Assembly (NCBI GenBank): GCA_009841225.1
Contig: VXMF01000056.1
Span: 51,125 to 115,124, forward strand
Length of the DNA stretch: 64,000 nucleotides
Direction of reading: 5' to 3'
DNA from: Terriglobia bacterium
GTDB lineage: Bacteria > Acidobacteriota > Terriglobia > Bryobacterales > UBA6623
Shown one piece after another: positions 17,781 to 28,200 of the stretch (position 1 is the first letter of the stretch; each line of letters begins with the position of its first letter). Under the pieces are notes generated by a model. That model worked only from the letters and a program-made list of their open reading frames with translations. It was not told the origin of the DNA and did no database searches. The position numbers were made by a program, and so were the translations under genes.

Positions 17781-17825
17781 GTGGTTGACACCAGCGGTCT
17801 GTTGGCGACCCTCTTTCCGGGATGA
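17781..17825 (+). pseudogene. N-terminal fragment of a PIN-domain (VapC) toxin
   Basis: GTG followed by VDTSGLLATLFPG and a stop. The first conserved Asp of PIN nucleases is present (VDTSGLLA), then the frame ends and the end of the next, minus-strand gene begins within 45 bp. The rest of the toxin has been deleted. Confidence 0.7.
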
Positions 17826-17866
17826 CGATCACGCTTCCAAGTGGTGTATTCGTAGCGCTCCGTACT

Positions 17867-20800
17867 TTACTGTGTCTGAAAGACCACCGTGTTGCTCCTG
17901 ACTCCATCGGCGGCAATCTGAACTTCGTGTTCGCCAACGGTGAGGTCTGATGGCAGGACCACGATGACCTCGTATACCCCTGCCTCGAGGGTTGAAAGAC
18001 CGCTGGATTCGACCTCAACCGTGCGGTTGTCAATCCACGCCTGAGTTGTCGCGACTACCAGCTGCGGTGTCTCGCTGTCGCCTGCAAGGCCGGTCCTACC
18101 CTCTGGGCTGACCGCCCCCAAGCCAGTGCAGTGAATCTTCAGGCGTTCGCCCGCACTGGGCAGTGCCTCGTTCTGCAATGTAAGGGGATCGTCTTCGCGT
18201 TCGGCTGCACCGATCCGCTCAGGAAAGATTCCCGGCTGCACGGCGCTCACGGGAATCGCGGCGACAGCGCTGCGTCCGTACGGCGTTGCCACGCCGACGT
18301 TGACCGATGTGCCTTCCGCCCAGAATGGCAGCTGGAACGTCACTTCTAAGGGTGAAACTCGCACAAGAGGAGCTCCTACGCCATTGATAGGTACGCGAAT
18401 CAGGCCCAGGCGGTCGGGCAGCGTCGGGACCTCCGTCTCCGTGTCCGGTTCGGCCACCAGTTCTTCCAGAGCCAGTTGCGAACCACGCAGCGTGAGCAGA
18501 CTCCCCGGCGCGAATCCACGGCCCGGGCTAGCAGGCGCCTGACTGGCGGCGTTGACGACATTCGAGACCTCGAACGTTGGCGGTCCAGGAGTCGATCGAA
18601 TCGTCGTCGAAACCGCCACTTCCGGCGCGTCCTTAACGCGCGCCACGTACTCTGTGTCGCCCAGCGTCGCTCCCAGCTGCCAGTTCACCGACACCTCCCC
18701 GAAAGCGTCGGTTGTCGGACTCGCGATGATCGGGCTGTCCTCACCGGCTGCGAGAAACTCCATTGCGACACCGCTGTACCGCACGTGATCCTCGTCGCGC
18801 AGCACAAATCCCAGCGGCGATCTCAGTTCATCCCCGGTCAGACCGTAGAGTTCTGGCGGATGCATCCGCAGCATCTTCATGCCCTCGAGGCCGGAACGCA
18901 CCCTCAGCCGAGTTCGAGGCTGGTCATAGCCGAGTTCCGAGGCCTCGGCCACGAGCGAGGTCACGCCTGCTTCGAGCCCGATCACTTCGAATTCGGCATG
19001 CAACTCTCCAGCCGGGATCGTCACAGTCGCCGGCACCGCGGCGATCGCGTCGCCCAGGGTCAGCTGGACTGTCAGGTCGGTATTCCGCGCGTCGGCGATT
19101 TCGATTCGTACACGGCCAGTGCTTTCGGCAACCACACCGCCTGCGGGCCAGGTCGAAAGGTGGAGCATGCGCACTAAATCGGTGGCGATCGTGGCGCGAT
19201 CGTCCAAGTGCGCGATGAAATAGCCGCGCCAGAGGCGGCGCAGCCGCTCCAGCCGCCTAAGCGTGTCCGGGTCTGGAGCCGTCCCTTGATCCACCACCAG
19301 CACGAACGCAAACCGGAAGTGCCGCTGCGATACCGATGTGTCTGGCCTGCGCGCGCCGTGTGCAGCGATGATGTCTTCGATGCGGACCTCCTTGCGCACG
19401 CCGTTGAACTTCACGCCAGCCTCGGGTGATCGCGAGCGGGCACCGTGGGACATTGCCGAAGGAACTTCGACGAGAAACGAGGGCTTGACCTCGTCTGGAT
19501 CGAAGAAGCCCATCAGGTACTTGTCCAGAGCGCTATAGGTCTGAGACGCGGCGAAGGTCTCAAAGCGGGGGTTTGCCTCGGCTCCGTTGTCGCGGATCGC
19601 ATTGCCCTCGAGCACGGACGCATCCGTGTTGAAGTAGAAGCTCCAGTGATTCAGCTGCCGGCCTAGCGTCGTCGGGTTGAAGTGACCGGTCTCTGGATCC
19701 TTGAAGATTGCGTTGGCCAAGAACCTGTGGCCGATCTCGTGTGCGAGCACCGTGAGCAGCGAGCTATCGGGGCGGTAGGGGATCGGCTCTAGTGGATTGT
19801 CAGGGTAAGCGGAGATCGGACCCATGTTTACGAACGAACCCGTGCGGCGCGGCGAACCGAAGTAAGGTCCCGAATTGGACACGGGCTTCCCAATGCCCGT
19901 GACTTCGTTGCGCACAGTGTAGGCATGCGCCAGAGTATGGACGCTGGCATCCAGGCCCAGGTCGTTGAACAGGATCACCGAGTCGTAGGCGTCATCTTGA
20001 GAGCGGAAGAACTGGTGAAACGCCGCGAACTCGTCAATCGTTGTGGCTGAAGTGAAGACCTCGGCCAAGATCGCTGTCTCGTCGAACACGTCCGCTGACG
20101 CTGCACTCCAATCGACCGCCAGAGAGGGTCGCGTCACGTCGCCCGGGAAGATCCCCACGATCGCCGCTGGCAGGTCGATGTCACCGTAGCGGAATTCGAT
20201 CGAGTCGTCCGCGCCCAAGGTCAGCTGAAACGTCTGGAGGTTGCCGACACCCTCGCGTGCCCAGAGCGGGATCCCGTGCCAGGTCACCACAACGCGGTCC
20301 GGCGAGGCAGCAAAGTAGATTTGTCCGGCAACGCTGGGGTCCATGTCCTCGAAGAGCGGAGCGATCCGCGGTGGCCCGCCCGCCGCCCGCGCGTAGGTGC
20401 GGTAGTTGGAACTCGGTTCCGGAGCGACGAAAGTCAGATTGCCGTCGGAATGCACATAGGCACCTGGATAGGTCTTTCCGTAGTACGTGAACTCGAACGG
20501 CAGCTCGATCCTGACGGCGTCGTCGTCACCCAGATCGAGCGGCACTCCCTGGGCACTGATCGGCGGAAGGGCGGTAGCGTCCGATGACTCTATCTGGAAA
20601 CTCTCGTCCCGTGAAGTGATTAAGATCCTGCGCCCTTCAAGGTCGACCTGATTGGCCGGCGACACGATTTCGGGCGTGGCCTCGATGATCGCGATCTCGC
20701 CGACGGAGGTAGGAACACGAGGTACGTCTTGCGAACGCCGGGTCGGCACGACGGATAGCGACGACAAGCGCGGCAGCTTTCGCGACGGTACGTGCGGCTG

Positions 20801-20980
20801 CCGCGCGCTGGGATCGAGCAGCACATGTTGCTGGTGGAGAAAGACTGTTTCCGCCGCGCTGCGCTGCGCGTCGCAGAGGCCAATCCCCGACGTGGCAGGG
20901 GCTGCCGACACCCACGGCACCGCAACGAGCGTGGCCGCGGCGGCGCCGAGCATGGGTGCAGAGCCCATCCTAAGTCGCAT
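17867..20980 (-). CDS. Large secreted zinc metalloprotease with nidogen-like and Solibacter-type C-terminal domains
   Basis: From ATG 20980 the product has 1037 residues. This start gives a clean signal peptide (MRLRMGSAPMLGAAAATLVAVPWVSA), whereas the ORF-track start adds 50 non-signal residues. The domain order is: an N-terminal region; a nidogen-like beta domain (FEFTYYGKTYPGAYVHSDGNL to FRYGDIDLP, about 150-280); a catalytic region with AHEIGHRFLA (HExxH zinc site) followed by ASVLEGN and ALDKYLMGF; and two Ig-like regions. The C-terminus (NAASQAPASPGRGFAPGSLLTLRGSQLA to SNTVVF) resembles the domain first described in Solibacter and common in Acidobacteriota. It is probably exported and degrades extracellular protein. 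There is no third His in an HExxHxxGxxH pattern, so it is not an astacin. Neighbouring genes do not form an operon with it. Confidence 0.75.
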   Translation of the reverse strand: MRLRMGSAPMLGAAAATLVAVPWVSAAPATSGIGLCDAQRSAAETVFLHQQHVLLDPSARQPHVPSRKLPRLSSLSVVPTRRSQDVPRVPTSVGEIAIIEATPEIVSPANQVDLEGRRILITSRDESFQIESSDATALPPISAQGVPLDLGDDDAVRIELPFEFTYYGKTYPGAYVHSDGNLTFVAPEPSSNYRTYARAAGGPPRIAPLFEDMDPSVAGQIYFAASPDRVVVTWHGIPLWAREGVGNLQTFQLTLGADDSIEFRYGDIDLPAAIVGIFPGDVTRPSLAVDWSAASADVFDETAILAEVFTSATTIDEFAAFHQFFRSQDDAYDSVILFNDLGLDASVHTLAHAYTVRNEVTGIGKPVSNSGPYFGSPRRTGSFVNMGPISAYPDNPLEPIPYRPDSSLLTVLAHEIGHRFLANAIFKDPETGHFNPTTLGRQLNHWSFYFNTDASVLEGNAIRDNGAEANPRFETFAASQTYSALDKYLMGFFDPDEVKPSFLVEVPSAMSHGARSRSPEAGVKFNGVRKEVRIEDIIAAHGARRPDTSVSQRHFRFAFVLVVDQGTAPDPDTLRRLERLRRLWRGYFIAHLDDRATIATDLVRMLHLSTWPAGGVVAESTGRVRIEIADARNTDLTVQLTLGDAIAAVPATVTIPAGELHAEFEVIGLEAGVTSLVAEASELGYDQPRTRLRVRSGLEGMKMLRMHPPELYGLTGDELRSPLGFVLRDEDHVRYSGVAMEFLAAGEDSPIIASPTTDAFGEVSVNWQLGATLGDTEYVARVKDAPEVAVSTTIRSTPGPPTFEVSNVVNAASQAPASPGRGFAPGSLLTLRGSQLALEELVAEPDTETEVPTLPDRLGLIRVPINGVGAPLVRVSPLEVTFQLPFWAEGTSVNVGVATPYGRSAVAAIPVSAVQPGIFPERIGAAEREDDPLTLQNEALPSAGERLKIHCTGLGAVSPEGRTGLAGDSETPQLVVATTQAWIDNRTVEVESSGLSTLEAGVYEVIVVLPSDLTVGEHEVQIAADGVRSNTVVFQTQ

Positions 20981-21142
20981 TCCCACCGCTTTGATTGTCA
21001 CACTTAGCGCCAAAACTTGCGAATCTTGCTGGTCGGACCTTAGCAAGCTAGATGAAGACCCCGATATAGAAGCCGAACTGATTGCGATGCTGGGCAGGGC
21101 ATAGGCGGGCCGGGCTAGCAAGCCGTCCACTACAATGCGGGG

Positions 21143-21793
21143 ATGTCGGCGACGTCGATTGGAAAACTCGCCTCCAAAGCCTCGGGCCGCACACGGGGCC
21201 TTTACCTCGACGATGCCTGGGCTTGGTCACGATCGCAGGCGGATGCGCTGCGTCGGCGCGACATCGATGCGATCGACTGGGAGAACGTGATCGAGGAAAT
21301 CGAAGACGTGGGTAACCGTCATTCCGATGCATGGGCGTCGCACTGCAGGAACGTCATCTCGAACCTGCTGAAGATCGAGCATAGCGGCGCAGCGGAGGCC
21401 GTCGACCACTGCCGCAAAGAGATCGTGGCTTGGAGGCGGGAGATGTACGGCAAGCTCTACGAAAATCCCGGAATGAAGAGCAGTCTCACCGAGCTGCTGG
21501 ATAGGGCGTGGAGGCTCGGCAGGGGGGATGCCGTGCAGGCGCTGGCCGAGCAAGCCGGTCCCGAGGACTGGGTGGCGGGGAAGAGGGGTTTGCGCGGCTG
21601 GCAAGGGCGCTTGCCGCTGGAGTGCCCGTACAGCCTCGAGGAAATCGTTGGCTACGACCCCGTCGACAAGAGGGCCGAGCCCGAGCCTGACGTCTGGCCC
21701 GCGTCCGTGGCTCGGCGGCTGAACGAGAAACTGGGTAGGGGCTACCCTGTGCCGCATCGGGCCCCAGAGCCCGAGAGCGGGCGCTCGCGCTGA
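21143..21793 (+). CDS. DUF29 family protein
   Basis: The 216-residue product is recognised by LYLDDAWAWSRSQADALRRRDIDAIDWENVIEEIEDVG, the N-terminal signature of DUF29, and by HCRNVISNLLKIEH. Members are helical cytoplasmic proteins of unknown function, abundant in cyanobacteria and in bacteria with large mobile gene pools. The protein is longer than the usual 140-160 residues because of a C-terminal extension rich in Trp, Pro and Arg. It is divergent from the large protease gene. Confidence 0.8.
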   Translation: MSATSIGKLASKASGRTRGLYLDDAWAWSRSQADALRRRDIDAIDWENVIEEIEDVGNRHSDAWASHCRNVISNLLKIEHSGAAEAVDHCRKEIVAWRREMYGKLYENPGMKSSLTELLDRAWRLGRGDAVQALAEQAGPEDWVAGKRGLRGWQGRLPLECPYSLEEIVGYDPVDKRAEPEPDVWPASVARRLNEKLGRGYPVPHRAPEPESGRSR

Positions 21794-22002
21794 GCGGATC
21801 GGCGGGCATATTGGGAGGCACTGGGGCCGGGTCGGCCGCTCGTACTCTATCGCTGTAGTCGCACTGCGGCCGTCTTGAGCACTTCGCCAGACGGGTGGGT
21901 CCGCAATGCTGCCTGAGCCTCCACAGCCGGCGAGCGTGTAAAACATAAGCGGTCCGAATGTCTTAGTGAATTGGCTCTTAGTTGGTACACTCTTTGGATG
22001 CC

Positions 22003-24513
22003 GTGGTTCGGGGTCTGTGGAGCCGTGCGCTGCTTTGCGGGATCATAGCTCCCGTATGGGCGCAGAGTGCGGAGACAGCAGACCTACCGCGCATACCGTC
22101 CGCCGAGGACAGAACGGCTCTTTCCGGCACTAGCGACCGTGCGCCCCAGGACTTGCGGACAGCGGTCTTTCGCGGGCGCGAACTGTCGTACGTAGTCGTG
22201 GACGGCATGGCAGTCCACGCCGGCGATATCGTCCTGGGTCCGGCTAGCGACATCGAAGCCGCCTCAGCCGGCCCGGGCCTTTCCGAACGTTCCGAGCCGC
22301 TCATACCGGTAAGGCGTGATACCGCCCCCGCCAGCTCGGACAAGCTCTGGCCCAATGCGACCGTTCCATACGTGATCGACAGCGACCTCTCGGATTTGCA
22401 GCGCCAGAACGTCGAGAGCGCCATCGCTGAATGGAATGGCAAGACCGTAATCTCGCTGGTAGCGCGGACTGCGGAGGCGAACTATGTGCGGTTCCGAAAC
22501 ATCGCCGTGGGCAACTGCAGGTCCAGAGTCGGCATGGTCGGCGGGGAGCAGGCGATTGGCTTGCCGCCTGGGGGCTGCTCGGCCCACGCAGTCGCCCACG
22601 AGATCGGCCATGCGATCGGGCTGTGGCACGAGCACCAGCGTGTGGACCGATGGAAATACGTCTCGATAGAAGTCGGTAATCTAGACCGGTCCCTAGACGC
22701 TTGGTTCAAGGCGGAACATCCGGGCAGTGACTTCTATGACTTTGCGTCGGTGATGCACTATGGCCCTCTGACCGCGACTGCCAACGGCGGATTCGTGATG
22801 GAGACCATCCCACCCGGGATCGACATCCCCGCTGCAGGACTGTCTGCCGGCGACATCGACGGGGTGGCGCGACTCTACGGACAAGTGCCAGAGAAGTTGA
22901 CGATTTCCAGCAATCCTCCCGGTCTGGACGTCCTAGTAGACAACGTGCGCTACACCACTCCGGTGAGTTTCGACTGGCCGGATCGCAGCATCCACACGAT
23001 CGAGCCGCCAGTGTCAGTCGTCGAGGGAGAGACGCGCTATCTGTTCGGTCGCTGGAATACAGGCGGGAACCGCTTGCGCTACGTGATCGCCGGCCAGGTC
23101 GGAACGTGGCTAGAGGCCAATTTCATCGTCCAGCACCGAGTGGAAATCGAAGCTCGTCCCCCTGACGCGGGCGAAGTCGTGGTCACTCCGCGTACGCCGG
23201 ACGGGTATTACACGATCCGCACTCCGATGCGGGCCGAGGCCAAGGCGGATCCCTCCGGCGAGTACCAGTTTTGGCAGTGGGGCAGCAACCTGCACGGCGA
23301 GCACGGCCGCTCGTCGAATCCGGCGACTTGGGCCGTGGACCGGCCGGAAAAACACTTCCATGCATATTTCGTGGATCACCCCTTGGTCCGCATCACCTCA
23401 ACGGTGGATCCGTTCACTGTCTATGTCGACGGCACGCTGCGCCTAGGCCCGCTCGCGCTTTCCCCTGAAGAGCATTCCGATCCCGTCGAACTCAGGGTCG
23501 ACGAAGTCCGTCCGGCTCCGGGTCCGGGACTGCTGCGTCATCGATTCGAGCGCTGGAGCAACGGCGGGGCAATCTCCCAGAAGGTCGTCCTGCCGCAGCA
23601 GGGCGGGGAGATCTCGGCCGAGATCGTGCCCGAGGTTCCGTTGTCCTTCTCCGTGGCCCAATCCGGAACCGGGACAGTCACGGTGGAGCCTGCCTCGGTA
23701 GATGGCTATTACCCCAAAGGCACTGCCGTTCGTGTCACTGCCAGGCCTTCTTTCGGCTGGACGTTCGCCGGGTGGATTGGCGAGATCGGCTCAGTAGACC
23801 CGGCGGCTCAGCTGGAAATGGTCCGCCCCATCCATCTGAAGGCATCCTTCTCCCTAGTCGGTTCTCTGCAGGTTGACGAGGAAAGCCTCCTCGAAGAGCC
23901 GTTCCTAGATCAAGGACTTGTGGGTTCTGAACGCATGACGGGGGACTTCTGGCCTCCCTCCGAACCGGCCGAGGATCTCTTCCGAATCAAGATTTCCCCC
24001 CCTGATGGCGTAGTCGAGCGATTCGCCGAAGCCACTCAACTGGCGCAGGTCCGGCCGACGGCCGTCGATACCACGGCACAGACTTCCAATCTAGATCTTC
24101 GGTCGAGGGTGCTTGATTACTCCGGTTCCGTTGGAAGCGAGGTCAGATCAGGGACGATCGCGAGCGACTTGGCGAGTCTGCGGGCAAAGACGTTCGTGTC
24201 TCCGCCGGGGAACGATCCCGAACCGCAGGTGCTTGGGCTAGTGAATCACAGCCAACAGCAGATGCGGTTCGTGGTCGAGTCTGACCGCCCGTGGTTGTTT
24301 GCTTACCCAAGCGAGGGGACGCTAGCGGGCGGGGAAAGTGCTCAGGTCGCCGTGAGCGTCTCAAGTGCCGGGATGCCGCCAGAGACGTATCGCGGCCAGC
24401 TCGTGGTCCGTCAGATTCCAGCGGATGTGGCGGGGGACGGAGTGGCCGAGACAGTCTATGTGACATTCGTGAGCGTGCCCAGCGGCCGAGGGCCGCTCGT
24501 CCAGACTCAATAG
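22003..24513 (+). CDS. Secreted astacin-like metalloprotease with PEGA-type and repeat domains
   Basis: Starting at GTG 22003 the product has 836 residues and a signal peptide (VRGLWSRALLCGIIAPVWAQ); the TTG at 21982 is an alternative. After a pro-region the catalytic domain carries HEIGHAIGLWHEHQR (His199, Glu200) and the Met-turn SVMHY (Met251), the hallmarks of the M12A astacin family. Beyond residue about 300 come a PEGA-like segment (TISSNPPGLDVLVDNVRY), several 'FxxWxxGG' repeats that recur in the protease at 41.2 kb, and a C-terminal beta domain. It probably acts outside the cell on host or neighbour proteins. It is a paralogue of the 41.2 kb gene. Confidence 0.85.
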   Translation: MVRGLWSRALLCGIIAPVWAQSAETADLPRIPSAEDRTALSGTSDRAPQDLRTAVFRGRELSYVVVDGMAVHAGDIVLGPASDIEAASAGPGLSERSEPLIPVRRDTAPASSDKLWPNATVPYVIDSDLSDLQRQNVESAIAEWNGKTVISLVARTAEANYVRFRNIAVGNCRSRVGMVGGEQAIGLPPGGCSAHAVAHEIGHAIGLWHEHQRVDRWKYVSIEVGNLDRSLDAWFKAEHPGSDFYDFASVMHYGPLTATANGGFVMETIPPGIDIPAAGLSAGDIDGVARLYGQVPEKLTISSNPPGLDVLVDNVRYTTPVSFDWPDRSIHTIEPPVSVVEGETRYLFGRWNTGGNRLRYVIAGQVGTWLEANFIVQHRVEIEARPPDAGEVVVTPRTPDGYYTIRTPMRAEAKADPSGEYQFWQWGSNLHGEHGRSSNPATWAVDRPEKHFHAYFVDHPLVRITSTVDPFTVYVDGTLRLGPLALSPEEHSDPVELRVDEVRPAPGPGLLRHRFERWSNGGAISQKVVLPQQGGEISAEIVPEVPLSFSVAQSGTGTVTVEPASVDGYYPKGTAVRVTARPSFGWTFAGWIGEIGSVDPAAQLEMVRPIHLKASFSLVGSLQVDEESLLEEPFLDQGLVGSERMTGDFWPPSEPAEDLFRIKISPPDGVVERFAEATQLAQVRPTAVDTTAQTSNLDLRSRVLDYSGSVGSEVRSGTIASDLASLRAKTFVSPPGNDPEPQVLGLVNHSQQQMRFVVESDRPWLFAYPSEGTLAGGESAQVAVSVSSAGMPPETYRGQLVVRQIPADVAGDGVAETVYVTFVSVPSGRGPLVQTQ

Positions 24514-24882
24514 GAACGAGGGACCTGGACGAACCGTAGCGCTTGGCGACCTAACCCTCTTGAGTCGGGTGCTCGCCCCGACTGGATGAAACAGGTGCAA
24601 AGGACGGGCACGGGCGACGGGTTGACTGCTACGTCCCTCTGTTGGAATACGGAGCGGAGGCGAGGGTGGTCGCAGTCAGTTTCCGTGAGTAGTTTCGCGA
24701 TCTTCCACCAGCGTGCGGCTTCCCGGGCTCTCTCCCGGGCCCAGCGACCGCTATAGCTACGCGCTGCGAGCCCAGGGCGGCGGGGGCGCAATCGGAGAAT
24801 TCCAAGGGAGAACTATACGACGACAGGATTTCGTTTGGTCGCACCATATGCCAATCACAGTGCTATATTGTTCCGTCGTTCC

Positions 24883-25131
24883 TATTGGATCGAAGTGATC
24901 GAGCGCATATGGCGCGAGTTGCCGGGTGTAGACCATGCGGATCGCCAGCAGCGTGGCCGCCGTCAGCACGAGAGCGTTGCCCAGCGCGGGATTCGGGGCC
25001 AGCGGACACTCGGTGTGCGCCGTAAACACCCACGCCACGCCGCAGAACGCGATCACGAGTCCGGTTGCGCGGACGAGGTTGAGCCGGTCCTCGGGCACGA
25101 CTACGGCCGAGATCACGGATCTGCCTATCTG
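24883..25131 (-). pseudogene. Fragment of an EamA/DMT-family transporter
   Basis: EDRLNLVRATGLVIAFCGVAWVF and ALGNALVLTAATLLAIRMVYTRQLA match two adjacent helices of the EamA (drug/metabolite transporter) repeat. Both flanks are unrelated, so over half of the protein is missing. The rest of 24514-25241 holds no recognisable gene; the minus-strand ORF at 24507-24791 is unassigned. Confidence 0.55.
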
Positions 25132-25241
25132 TGGAGCGGTTGAGGCAGGTTTGCTGCCGCTATCCAGCCTCTCCAAATCGGGTCATGTGGACGCACACCG
25201 AATGACGGAAACGCAGGGCGGCCCTCATTACGCGTAGGAAA

Positions 25242-28200
25242 CTACGGGGTTAGATCCGCGCCGAAGGCTCCCTCGATTGTGCCCCACTCCCAGGTTCCAA
25301 CCACGGCGCGCGGCCCTGCCGGGTCGTAGCCGACGAACTTACCCGTGGTTGAGCCGGTGATGAAACTCCTCTCGCGGCGACTCGGGTCGAAATAGCGGAC
25401 TCGAACAATAGACGTGCCGCTGAACCCAATTCGGTCTAGCGTGTCGAGCTGGACGCTCGCTCCGTCGAAGATGAGTTGGCTGACCTCGAAGTTTGCGTCC
25501 AGCAACGGCCCGCCATTATCTGTCCTCGCTAGGTTTTCGATGACCGTGGTGACCGCTGAGCCATCCGGCCGATCGCTTCGCCAGCGAACACTGAGGCTGA
25601 TATCACCGTCGTAGAACGCTGTCCCGTCTGAGCTGACGTCCACGGCCAACGTGCGCCCGACATAGGTTGAGTTGAACCCCCTGGGGAAGTTCGGGTCGCC
25701 GGTCGAGAATATTGTTTGCCCAATCTGGCTATAGGCGAACACCCCGCTGCGCTCGTTCCCGGTCGCCGCCTCCACCGGCGAGAGGGCGTTCTCACGAACG
25801 TGCTTGGCCCACACGCCGAATCGGCCGTAGTCGGTGTTGTCGTACTTGACCTCGACTTCGTACTCGAACGCCGCGTAAATGTCCTCGAAGTCGTAGTCGC
25901 CGTTATCTAGGCTGGATTGGCTCAGGGTGCCGTCGAAAACGCCCCCGTCTTCGACCGCGTCACGGAAACTTGCGGGACTAGCTAGGGCTGCAAGGGCGTC
26001 CTGAAGAAGCTCGACGGCGTCCTCGTCGCGATCCGCGAGGCTTGACCCAGAGGGGTAGCGCGTGCCCAGCAGCACGCTGGTGCCCGTTCGACTGCCGAAG
26101 ATGTAGTCCTGCAGGGTTTGGTTCGCATCCTCCCACAGCCTCTCGCGGCTCTGCAGCGCGGTGCTCGTGCTCTGGTCGAAAATGTTGATGTAGATACTCA
26201 GCAGGCTGAGCTGCCGGTCCAGCTCTTCCTGCGCCTTCTGGAACAGCCGGGGGCCCACAATGATGGTCCCGCCGCTGGCAGACAGCTCGGCGGCGGGCAG
26301 CTCGATGCGGTCGTTGTCGGTGTCGCGCGCGTCGATCGTGATGTTCCCGTCACTATCTGGCCGGGCCACCAGCCAGGTCTCGGCCACCTCGCCGAGATCG
26401 GGCGTCGGGACCACCGGACGAACGGGCGGCGGGGGTCGCGTGGATGTTCCGTGGGAGTCTACGCCGAAGCCGCCCGCCAGGATCACGTTCCCTCGCGAGC
26501 TGAGGCTCCAAGTGCCGATAGCAGATTGCCCTGCGTCCGCTCCGCGGCCCACGAAGCGTCCTTCGAACTCTGAGCTCAGCGACCGAGGCGAAAACCGGAC
26601 CGCGAGCGGGTTGAACGAAACGGAGGCGGTGCCACTGGATGCCGGTTCGAACGAGCCGTCACTCGAATGGAGCCTGGCAGTGGGCAAGTGAATCGTGTCC
26701 ACTTCCTGCAGGGAGTAGCGCCACAGGCGGCCGGTCACGTCTTGCAGGTCGGTAACCAGGCCCGTGACCTGCCTGCTGGCAAACCGCACGCGCAGCTCGA
26801 TGTTGCCCGTGTAGATGGCTTGGCTGGACTCCCTGCTCGCTGCGACCGTCTCGCCAAGGTAGAGTGCCTCCCCGCTGCCCGGCAGATCTCGGGTCCGCGT
26901 GGGCTCCAAAGGGCTGTAGGCGAACGCGCCGATGCCTTCCGTGCCGGACGCGAAGTCTAGGGGACGCGAGGCCGCGCTCCGTTCCTGCTTGGTATACGCT
27001 CCGTAGCGTGTCGCGCCAGTCCAGCCGAATCCTAGGCGGGTAGCGCTCCGCACCGCGAAGTACGTGTCATCGCTCTCGTCGGCATCCACTAGCCTCGAGC
27101 GCGAAAAGATACCGCTGTCAAGTGATTCGCGAAAGGCAGATGCGCTGCCTAGCGCCGCCAGCACGTCTTCGATGTCCTCGATGAGCTCTTCGTAGTCAAT
27201 GGTGATGCCATTCCGCTCCTTGGGCGCGTCCTGGCCCAGCAGCGTTCTGCCCTCGCCCGGGAAGACGAGGCTCAGGTGATCGGCGATGCGGTCCCAGCGC
27301 CGTTCGATCGTCGTGGCCAGGCTCGGGGCCGATTCGGCGAGTCCGATCAAAACCTCGAGATCCTCGAGCTCGTTCGTGATCAGGGCGAGCGCTTCTTCTG
27401 CGAAGGTCACTTCGCGGTCGGCCCGGCCGTGCGTGAACAGCCCGTGCACCGAATACTCCAGACCGTTCACCTCGAGGATCGAGCCTTCGCGCGTGCTAGT
27501 GCCGCTGTCGCTGGTCAAGCGTACCCGTGGAGTGACGCCAACGTAAGTGACCAGCGCGTCAGTTGTCAGCGGCTCGCCGGGATCGGGCCTGCCGGGTGGA
27601 ACCGTCGTGCGCACGGCCCGCCAAGTACTGCCTGCGACCTGCGTCAGTACGTAGTTCGAACCGCCGACGGAGATCACGTCGCCGCTGCTTACCGAGGCGC
27701 CTTCGTACAGATAGGAGCCGTCCTCGACTTGGGTCAGGACGATGCTTCCGCCGGTGCCCGGCAGGACGACGTGAATCGGCATGGGCTGCGGCTCGGCTCG
27801 CCAGGCCCCGTCCACCAGCGTGAGCCGGTAGCGGTGCCCGTTGACGGTGGAGCGCACGACGTGGCCGCTGCGAATGGCATCGTCTCCCAGAGTCCACTGG
27901 CCGTTTTCTTGCCGAATCACTCGGATCACGCCGCCGTATGCCCCTAGGTGCACCGTCTCGGGCTCGGTCACGAAGCTTGCAGTCCAGCGCCCGTCTGTCC
28001 CGAGCGAGAACCTGTATCTTGCGCCAGCCGCCTCGCGAACTTCGCCGCTCCATAGCGGCGTGCCATTGAGTTCGAAGGTGCCCGCTTCCAGCCTGGTGAC
28101 CTGCACCGTCGTGCCACTCGCCCCCAGCGCCACCCGTTGAGGCTCCGATGGCACGAAATGTGCTTGCCACATACCGTCTGTGCCTAGGGCGAGTGTGTAG

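Noticed and set aside
24507-24791. Minus-strand ORF of 94 codons between the astacin gene and the EamA fragment
   Set aside because: It overlaps the end of the astacin gene, has no start signal, and shows no family pattern apart from a basic helix.
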